From: Candidatus Sumerlaeota bacterium
GTDB lineage: Bacteria; Sumerlaeota; Sumerlaeia; JADFCT01
Length of the DNA stretch: 31,049 nt
Assembly: GCA_026398575.1 (NCBI GenBank)
Contig: JAPLSP010000068.1
Coordinates: 1-31,049, forward strand
Direction of reading: 5' to 3'
The notes beneath the pieces are model-generated. The model did no database searches. It was not told the origin of the DNA and was given only the letters and a program-made list of their open reading frames with translations. Below, one piece after another: positions 8,884 to 15,208 of the stretch (within the stretch, counting starts at the first letter, position 1; each line of letters opens with the position of its first letter). The translations under genes were made by a program, and so were the position numbers.

Positions 8884-9123
8884 CTATCTCGATAGACATG
8901 GAGAAAGCGCCTGCCGGATGGCGCATCCCATAGAAGCCCTCAAAGCGCTCAGAGAAATTTCGGCGGAATCATGTCTGACAAGGTCATGCAGAAGCTTGCC
9001 TCTATTGAATGATACTTCTACGAAAATCATTTATCATTTTGTCGCACATTATTTTGTCTGCGCATCAACAGCTGCTTCCAGTCGCTGCCTTGGGATACGC
9101 CCCCTTCATCTTTGGGGAATCGC
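8884..9123. other. Intergenic stretch with no gene seen
   Basis: This region downstream of the oxidoreductase stop is AT-richer than its surroundings. At 9033-9058 it holds a degenerate copy of the ATCATTCTGCC word that forms the hairpin at 23807-23857 (about 17 of 26 positions agree, most differences being C/T). No promoter or terminator could be assigned. Confidence 0.5.
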
Positions 9124-10587
9124 TCATTGCCCCGTTTCCGGAACGCTTTCAAGATACACGCCGTCTTTGCGCAATGCAGATTGCAGTTTGCGGACGTCAA
9201 CTTGCGCCATGCTTACCCTCGCATCGAGCGCGAGCGCGGCGCATGTGCCGACGCCTTGTCCCATGACCATGCAATGCGATTGAAGGCGGACGGAGGCGCA
9301 GGCCTCGTGGGTCGCAGAGGCGCAGCGGCCCACGACGGCGAGATTGGGAATTTGCGCGTTGAGGCTTATGCCCAATGGGATGTGGTAGCTGTCGCCGGCG
9401 GGCGGCATCATTTCGACCTTCTGATCCGTCCACGTCGTGTAGCCGGAACCTTTCGGGTCGTGGATATCTATCATCCAGAATCCATGCCCGATGGCATCGG
9501 GCTGTTTGACGGCCTTGACTACCATCTGCGCGTCGAGCGTCTTCAATCCGCGAATGCGGCGCGATTCGCGGATGCCGAGGGCGAAGCCCATCTCGTCAAC
9601 CTCGGCTTTTTCGAAGCCGGGTAGTTTTTCGCGCCAGAGATCCAGATACTGATAGACCTGTTCGCGGGATTGGGCGGAGATGCGCGTCAATTCCTCTTCA
9701 TCGAGCGGATTGCCGGACACGGGGCACATATTATAGGGAACGGACGTGTCGCGCGGACTGCGCAGATAGGATCGGGCTGCGCCTTCATTGAACTGCGGGA
9801 ACCTGCCTTCGTCGCGCATCTTTCGCATGAGTTGCAGGACGCGGTCGGCGTCGTCGGGATGCGCCTTGACCTTCGCCGCGTCCAGTCCGCGCAGGCGGAA
9901 CATCATCGTCATGCCCTGCACGGCGCCGTCGCTGGGACGACCCAAATCGAACGGCAGACCGGCGTTGGCCGCAACGTCGCCGTCGCCCGTGGCGTCAATG
10001 AAGATTTTCCCGCGCACGGCCTTGCGCCCGATTTTCGTGTCCACGAGCACGGCGCGAATACGGCCATCTTCAACAACCGATTCAATGGCGGTGAGATTGC
10101 ACAACACGCGCACGCCCGCCTCTTTGAGCATCTGGTGGAACACCACGCGCATTCCCGTCGAATCGAACACATGCGTCTCCGGGCGCTTGGGGAAATCCGC
10201 CATCCGCCGCACGAAGCGCTCGCCGCGATCCACCGCCTCCTGAACGAAGCCCCGGATCACCTGCTTGGCGCGGTCGCTCGTGTGCCAGATGTTGACAAGC
10301 GCATTGGTGGCCATGCCGCCGACGCTGGGCCATCGCTCCAGCAGGATGACCTTTGCGCCATGCCGCGCCGCGCAATAAGCCGCCGAAATCCCCGCCGTCC
10401 CGCCCCCGCAAACCACCACGTCGGCCTCGGCGAGTATGGGCAGTTTTCGCTCCGGAATACTGATAACTCCGGCAAGATTGCGGTTGTTCGTTTCTGCTGT
10501 CTGGGCGCTCGCGACAGGAATCGCAGCAAGCGCGCCCAGGCCACCGCCAGCGGCAGCGAGAATGAAATTGCGGCGTATGGACTTCAT
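9124..10587 (-). CDS. Exported FAD-dependent oxidoreductase, 487 aa
   Basis: The protein begins with a twin-arginine-like leader (SIRRNFIL, then AAAGGGLGALAAIPVASA), implying folded export with bound cofactor by the Tat route. A Rossmann dinucleotide fold follows: VVVCGGGTAG at about 57-66 with glycines 61, 63 and 66, and LLE ending at Glu84, where the adenosine ribose is held. Downstream, FIDATGDGDVAANAG is the ATG/GD motif of FAD-dependent oxidoreductases, and a C-terminal block near VVGRCASATHEA also fits the family. Such proteins often sit in polysaccharide loci of this group; the substrate is unknown and could be a sugar or uronic acid, which is inference. GAGG lies about nine bases upstream of the start. 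Its leader resembles that of the metalloprotease-like gene upstream. Confidence 0.9.
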   Translation of the reverse strand: MKSIRRNFILAAAGGGLGALAAIPVASAQTAETNNRNLAGVISIPERKLPILAEADVVVCGGGTAGISAAYCAARHGAKVILLERWPSVGGMATNALVNIWHTSDRAKQVIRGFVQEAVDRGERFVRRMADFPKRPETHVFDSTGMRVVFHQMLKEAGVRVLCNLTAIESVVEDGRIRAVLVDTKIGRKAVRGKIFIDATGDGDVAANAGLPFDLGRPSDGAVQGMTMMFRLRGLDAAKVKAHPDDADRVLQLMRKMRDEGRFPQFNEGAARSYLRSPRDTSVPYNMCPVSGNPLDEEELTRISAQSREQVYQYLDLWREKLPGFEKAEVDEMGFALGIRESRRIRGLKTLDAQMVVKAVKQPDAIGHGFWMIDIHDPKGSGYTTWTDQKVEMMPPAGDSYHIPLGISLNAQIPNLAVVGRCASATHEACASVRLQSHCMVMGQGVGTCAALALDARVSMAQVDVRKLQSALRKDGVYLESVPETGQ

Positions 10588-10662
10588 CTTCAGTAGCCTC
10601 TATTAAATGTGAGTCTTTGCGAATTATAAATATAGTCTCTGAGCCGCAAATTCCATGATGTG

Positions 10663-10821
10663 TTTTTGCCTGAAGGATGAATGCTATGCGGTCGGAAGCG
10701 GCGCCAGCATTTGGAGTGCGGTTGCTTGCTGCCGCTTTCTGCTACGCGTATCTTAAAGGTTATCGAAGCTAAAGCGGCAGCAAGCAACCGCACTCCAAAT
10801 GCTGGCGCTGCGCCTTTGTGC
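10663..10821 (+). repeat. Most complete copy of the dispersed palindromic element (copy 3)
   Basis: After the T-rich head (10663-10700) comes a perfect 38-base inverted repeat: arms 10701-10738 and 10771-10808 around a 32-base spacer. The left arm begins GCGCCAGCATTTGGAGTGCG and ends TTGCTGCCGCTTT. Bases after the right arm loosely mirror the head, so the whole unit is a long palindrome. It fills most of the gap between the oxidoreductase and metalloprotease-like genes. A 77-residue open frame across it is an artefact. Confidence 0.9.
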
Positions 10822-10861
10822 ATTAATTTTCCCCGTCATATAGGGAAATTGTGACTGATTT

Positions 10862-10897
10862 ATTCAACGGCAATGATCTCATGGATTGCGACCTGCG
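10862..10897 (-). pseudogene. Leftover 3' tail of a gene like the TIM-barrel hydrolase at 12991-15036
   Basis: Bases 10862-10897 match 13000-13035 at 33 of 36 positions. Read on the minus strand in a different frame from the gene that stops at 10879, they encode QVAIHEIIAVE followed by a stop, almost identical to the QVAIHEIIVVESQ end of the hydrolase. The tail overlaps the last codons of the metalloprotease-like gene, so that gene now ends inside a fossil of another gene. Confidence 0.75.
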
Positions 10898-12927
10898 ACG
10901 CCGCGAATGCGCCATTCCTCGGGCAGTGCGGCAGTCGCTTCCGCAATTTTGGCCTCCGTGCTGTCGAGGCCGCAAAAATGGAATAGCCACCAAAGGTTCT
11001 CGCCAGCCATCCTGGAATGCAGGGCAGCAAATGCCTCGTCCTTGCTATAACCTCTGGCGCCCAGCAAAGTCCAGCTCTCGACCCAGCGTCGCCAGTGGCC
11101 GGTGATGATATCGGGACCATAGCGCTTGGGCAGATACCAAGTCAGCACAAAGGCCCAGTTGCGGGCATTGTCCGTGGACGCGCTTTCGTCGCGAACATGC
11201 GCAAAGAAGCTGTCGGCATAAAAGCGCCGGGCAAACGCCCCGGCTTCCTGCCCGAAGAGCTTGTCAATGGCCTGCGTGGCCAGTTGGTTAGCCCCGGCCT
11301 CGGCCGCATTGCTGGACGTATATGCAGGCTCTCCGGATAAGAGCCGGAAATGCCCGCCCTGAAAGCGATGAGCAACTTCGTGGAAGATGACATGCAGCCA
11401 TTGTCCAATCGCCGGGTCGCTGGCGTGCCAAAAATAGAAGCCGTGGGCGTAAATCTCCTGTCCCTTGGCGCTGGCCCAGACGCCCGCTGGTTGAATATAG
11501 ATATTGCGGCTTTCGGTCTGCGGCAAGTCGCGCCCGATCCAGCCGGCATACACGCCATAAGCGTCCTCCAGTCGTCGCGCCAGATCATCGGCCTTGGGCT
11601 GGCACTCCTGGGGATAGTGGATGACGAAGTGAGGCGTTGTCAGCGTCTCGGACTTGAACTGATACTTTGCCTCGTCCAGTTTGCCCTCAATCACCTGATT
11701 GCCGCCCCAAGGGCCCAGCGGCCAATGGACTCGGAAGAAAGCGTTGGGCGGGACCTGCTTGTCGAACTGAATTGACACGTTCTGGGAACGGTCAAAGCTA
11801 GTGGAGATCAGAGGCCCTCCATCCTGCCTGGCGCGCAGCGATATGTCAATCTTGAGGGGACCTGGCTGAGGGAAGTACCACCAGATGCGGTTGCCGAAGG
11901 AATCGAGAACCGGATCGAAACAGAACTGGGTATTGCCGAGAACCGTCTTCGGGACTATGCGCAGTTGTGAAGAAAGCTTGCCGCCTGCCTTGAGGCTTGC
12001 TTGGCCGGGCTTGCGGAGGTCCAGGCCCTGTGGGTACGACTCGTATTGCCAGTTCTGCGGATGATCGGGCCAATTTGCCCAGTAAAGGTATCGGAAGAAC
12101 GGCAGATTGGTCCAGGCATAACATCGGCCAGGTACACAGAAAGCGACGAAGCCGCTGCTGCGCTCCAGGTCCAGGCTGGTGAAGGCAAGTTCCCAGCGGA
12201 CAGGCCCGGGCTTGTCGTTGGGGCCGGGACTGACGAACTCAACGCCTCGAAGGCTTTCAGATGCAGCGCGACAGGTCAGATTTCCGGTTAGACGGCGTTT
12301 GTCGAACGAGAGGAAATATCCTTCTCGTTTTTCCGTGGGCTTACGGACAAAAAAGAGCAGCGTCGGGTCATCGGTATTTGTGGCAATGCGACAGACTCCG
12401 CCCAATGTGGTCCCTATCGCAGGCAGGAGGGCAGTCGGCACGAGCGACGAAGGGGCAGCATACAGCTCGTCAACATCGGTCCATTGGCCCATCCGGTCCA
12501 TGAGACTCACTGCCGAGAGCCTGTCGGCCGCCAAGCGGAATTGGGCATCGGCAGCAACTTCGATGACTTGGGCCAACAGAAGTCCTTGCCCGCTTGCTGG
12601 AACATTGTATGCCTTTCCACCACCTGCGACGATAAGCCATCTGCCTCGCGGAATCTCCATGCGGGCAATGCCCCTGGCGTTGGTTTTGACAAAACCGCTA
12701 TCGGGGCGGGCGAGGGGCCAGTCTTGGGAGTAGGCCTTGATCTGGCACTCCTCGACGGGTTGGCCGTTGGCATCAACAACGTGGATGTCCAGCTTTACCC
12801 AACGAAACTCCTCAATTCCGCCGCAAGTAACACCAGAAAGAAAAACGAACAGCGCGATGAGAGCGACGAGCATGCCAATGTTGCCCCCGGCGGCGGTGAG
12901 AAGAAACTTGCGTCGTGTGGATCGCAT
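10879..12927 (-). CDS. Exported metalloprotease-like protein with HEVAH motif, 682 aa
   Basis: The N-terminus (RSTRRKFLLTAAGG, then a hydrophobic segment ending LSGVTCGG) looks like a Tat leader with a possible but non-canonical lipid-attachment cysteine. Residues of about 45-100 form a carboxypeptidase-regulatory-like beta-sandwich (LDIHVVDANGQPVEECQIKA). The C-terminal third contains HFVIHYPQE, then HEVAHRFQGGHF with zinc-ligand-type residues His516, Glu517 and His520; Glu543 (23 residues after the last His) is a candidate third ligand. This layout resembles gluzincin peptidases, but no family could be named and the substrate is unknown. The ATG at 12927 is preferred over 12990 because GAGGGAG lies eight bases before it and the leader then matches that of the oxidoreductase. 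The gene is 63 bases downstream of the TIM-barrel hydrolase. Confidence 0.75.
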   Translation of the reverse strand: MRSTRRKFLLTAAGGNIGMLVALIALFVFLSGVTCGGIEEFRWVKLDIHVVDANGQPVEECQIKAYSQDWPLARPDSGFVKTNARGIARMEIPRGRWLIVAGGGKAYNVPASGQGLLLAQVIEVAADAQFRLAADRLSAVSLMDRMGQWTDVDELYAAPSSLVPTALLPAIGTTLGGVCRIATNTDDPTLLFFVRKPTEKREGYFLSFDKRRLTGNLTCRAASESLRGVEFVSPGPNDKPGPVRWELAFTSLDLERSSGFVAFCVPGRCYAWTNLPFFRYLYWANWPDHPQNWQYESYPQGLDLRKPGQASLKAGGKLSSQLRIVPKTVLGNTQFCFDPVLDSFGNRIWWYFPQPGPLKIDISLRARQDGGPLISTSFDRSQNVSIQFDKQVPPNAFFRVHWPLGPWGGNQVIEGKLDEAKYQFKSETLTTPHFVIHYPQECQPKADDLARRLEDAYGVYAGWIGRDLPQTESRNIYIQPAGVWASAKGQEIYAHGFYFWHASDPAIGQWLHVIFHEVAHRFQGGHFRLLSGEPAYTSSNAAEAGANQLATQAIDKLFGQEAGAFARRFYADSFFAHVRDESASTDNARNWAFVLTWYLPKRYGPDIITGHWRRWVESWTLLGARGYSKDEAFAALHSRMAGENLWWLFHFCGLDSTEAKIAEATAALPEEWRIRGVAGRNP

Positions 12928-12935
12928 CGCGATCG

Positions 12936-12942
12936 CTCCCTC
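12936..12942 (-). promoter_or_regulatory. Shine-Dalgarno site fixing the metalloprotease-like start
   Basis: GAGGGAG on the minus strand, eight bases before the ATG at 12927. The alternative upstream start at 12990 has no comparable site and would add 21 residues in front of the RR leader. Confidence 0.7.
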
Positions 12943-12990
12943 TTGAATCTGAGTCTTTGCTGATAATGAACGGGCCTGGGCTATTAACAT

Positions 12991-15036
12991 CTATTGGGAT
13001 TCGACGACAATGATTTCATGGATTGCGACCTGCGGGACTGTGAATTTGATTTTGCCGTCGCTATAATCGAAGACCAGCGGCTGGCCGGAGGGTTCGAGGG
13101 TGATCTTCGCTGGCTTGCTCGGCTGGCGAATGGCAACGGTCAACGGGCCGACGGGCGCAATGGATTCGATGATCGGCTGCGTGCGATGCGGTCCCGATGT
13201 GTTGACAAGGTTCACGAGCAGCTTGCCATGATTGCGCGCGACGCATACGTCCACGTCGTTCGATCCCGCGACTTCGACCATCGGATCGGAAAACATCTGC
13301 CGAGTCAGATCGTTCATAAATCGCCGCACGAGTACGCTGGGCGAAGTGGAATAGCTCTGGCCGAACGTGAAGCAGGTGGCGGCGATCTTGCCGCGTTCCA
13401 GCTTGGCGATGCACGCCGCTGGTTGCGAGGGCGCAGTGGTGTTGGCCGTCTTGAGAATCGCGCCGAAGGGCGTGACGCTGGCTCCGAGCTTAAACGTCTG
13501 CGACTCGCCCTTCACAGCCGCCATCTCGCCGCCATGCCCGAGATAAATCGTCTGGCCTGGCTTTGCTTCGCCTTCGAACGTGACGCCGAGTTCAGATTGG
13601 AAAAGCGCCGCTGTCTTGGGGCCAATGAGCAGCAAGTTGCCTCCGGCTTTCACATAACCAATGAGTTCGCTCTTGAACTGCGGATCGAGATACTCCCATT
13701 CCGGCACGACGATGAGCGGATACTCGGCCATCCGTCCGCTGAGGTGATGCTCGCCCAGGACTTCGACGGACTGCTGGCCATCGAGCAGAGCATAGAGCAC
13801 GCCGCACAGCCGGGTGTTGTCGCGCGAGAACAACCCGTTGATCTTGCGATAGTGCGCCGCCGTGGAAAACAGCAGCGCCACCTGCGGAACCGCCTCGGCG
13901 TGATGGCAGACGGCCTGCCGCGCGCGGCAGAACTTCGCCACCTCGGCCATCACGGGCATCTGCTCGTCAAAGATGGAGCCGTCGCGCTTTTGTTTGAAAT
14001 AAGCCTGGAAGCCGCCGCCCAGCGCCAGCACCACCGCGGCCTCTCGCTGCAACTGCACGGCGGTTTTCTGCGTTGGCTGATTCGGGACAACCTTGCGCGT
14101 AAAACTCCACGCCATCAAGTCCCACGGCTTGCCCTGGCGCGCCAGATAGCGGGCCGCGATTCGCGCGGAGTTGACGCTGTCATCCGGCGAATAATCGCCC
14201 GAAAGAAAATCCAACGGCGCGCAGACCCGCTCGGGCATGTGGTCCGTGAAGGCCCAGTTGCTGCAAATCTGAAACGCGGGATGCGTCTTCTTCATCTCTG
14301 CGATGTAGCGGTTCAGGTAGTTGCGGAAGGCCTGCCGGTTGAATTCCAGAAATTCGAACCAATGCGGCTCGCCGGGCTTGCGCGGCACGTCGGTGATGCC
14401 GGTTTTCTCGCGGAACGCCTTCAGCGCGGCCTCGCTGTAATCGGGCGCCGACGCCCAACACTCGCCGTCCGCCCATACGCCATCCACGCCGTATTCGCCG
14501 GCCAGCTCGCGCAGTTGCGGGATGAGCAGCTTCTCTGCGTAGGGGCCAAAGAACGACGTGGCCTTCGTATTGGGCTTGCCGTCGGCATTGACGACGGCCC
14601 AGTCCGGATGCTCCTTGACCGCCTGGGTATCCCACACGCCGGAGTAATGCATGAAGAGTCCGACGCCGCGCCGCGCCGTGACATCACGCCAGACGCGCAG
14701 CGGATCGCCGACGAACCCCGGTACCGGATGGCCGACCTTGGTTGGATAACTCGACACCCCCGGATGGCCTTTGCAATCAATCTGCAAATAATCGGGATGG
14801 ACGAGGTTGATGATGTTCTCGACCATCGCGGGCGTGGTGTTCTTGCCGACTTCCTTGTCATTCTCATTCGCATGGAAGTCGAAGTGAATGCCAAGGAAGC
14901 TGTCCGCGCGCTTGAGCCTCGGCGGATTTTGCGCTTCCGCCGATAGCGATGGCATGGCAGCGCAAAAGAATAGCGGCGCCATTGCGGACATGGCCAGGCG
15001 CAATGAGATTGGGGCGATGAGTCTTTGCTGATTCAT
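12991..15036 (-). CDS. Secreted TIM-barrel glycoside hydrolase (GHL/GH29-like) with amidotransferase-like domain, 681 aa
   Basis: A signal peptide (about 1-33) leads into a barrel of the kind found in hypothetical glycosyl hydrolases related to alpha-L-fucosidases. It starts FLGIHFDFHANEND (about 47), contains HYSGVWDTQAV, and has GVDGVWADGECWA near 180-193, whose Asp and Glu are candidate catalytic residues. From about 430 a class I glutamine-amidotransferase-like (beta-galactosidase trimerisation type) domain appears: LIVVPEWEYLDPQFKSEL, YVKAGGNLLLIGPK. A small C-terminal beta domain ends the protein. AGGGAG eight bases upstream supports the start. Probably an exo-acting glycosidase outside the cytoplasm; the sugar is not determined. 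A 29-base inverted repeat separates it from the GH3 gene upstream, so it may be transcribed separately. Confidence 0.78.
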   Translation of the reverse strand: MNQQRLIAPISLRLAMSAMAPLFFCAAMPSLSAEAQNPPRLKRADSFLGIHFDFHANENDKEVGKNTTPAMVENIINLVHPDYLQIDCKGHPGVSSYPTKVGHPVPGFVGDPLRVWRDVTARRGVGLFMHYSGVWDTQAVKEHPDWAVVNADGKPNTKATSFFGPYAEKLLIPQLRELAGEYGVDGVWADGECWASAPDYSEAALKAFREKTGITDVPRKPGEPHWFEFLEFNRQAFRNYLNRYIAEMKKTHPAFQICSNWAFTDHMPERVCAPLDFLSGDYSPDDSVNSARIAARYLARQGKPWDLMAWSFTRKVVPNQPTQKTAVQLQREAAVVLALGGGFQAYFKQKRDGSIFDEQMPVMAEVAKFCRARQAVCHHAEAVPQVALLFSTAAHYRKINGLFSRDNTRLCGVLYALLDGQQSVEVLGEHHLSGRMAEYPLIVVPEWEYLDPQFKSELIGYVKAGGNLLLIGPKTAALFQSELGVTFEGEAKPGQTIYLGHGGEMAAVKGESQTFKLGASVTPFGAILKTANTTAPSQPAACIAKLERGKIAATCFTFGQSYSTSPSVLVRRFMNDLTRQMFSDPMVEVAGSNDVDVCVARNHGKLLVNLVNTSGPHRTQPIIESIAPVGPLTVAIRQPSKPAKITLEPSGQPLVFDYSDGKIKFTVPQVAIHEIIVVESQ

Positions 15037-15095
15037 GATCCGGGCTCCCTATGGTTGAAGATTTTGTACGCCTTTAGTCGCATAACGAAGAGGTT

Positions 15096-15187
15096 ACCAC
15101 AGAGACACCGAGGCACAGAGAAATTCATAAAGAGCATTTTTCATGCGTTTCTTGATAGATTTCTCTGTGCCTCGGTGTCTCTGTGGT
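15096..15187. repeat. Perfect 29-base inverted repeat, 34-base spacer
   Basis: The arms are 15096-15124 (beginning ACCACAGAGACACCGAGG) and 15159-15187. They lie in the 172-base gap downstream of the GH3 stop and upstream of the TIM-barrel hydrolase. No T-run follows on either strand, so a standard intrinsic terminator is doubtful, although a transcript hairpin of this strength could still stop or protect RNA ends. The right arm recurs as a single, unpaired copy at 4692-4719. Confidence 0.9.
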
Positions 15188-15208
15188 GACTTTGTCTGCC
15201 GGATTTGG

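Noticed and set aside
10590..10823. 77-codon minus-strand frame (MHKGAAPAFGVRLL...)
   Set aside because: Lies entirely in the palindromic element; the same peptide recurs wherever the repeat occurs.
12994..14946. Plus-strand open frame of 650 codons opposite the TIM-barrel hydrolase
   Set aside because: Fully antisense to a gene with signal peptide, barrel motifs and ribosome site; its own translation has no domain signature.
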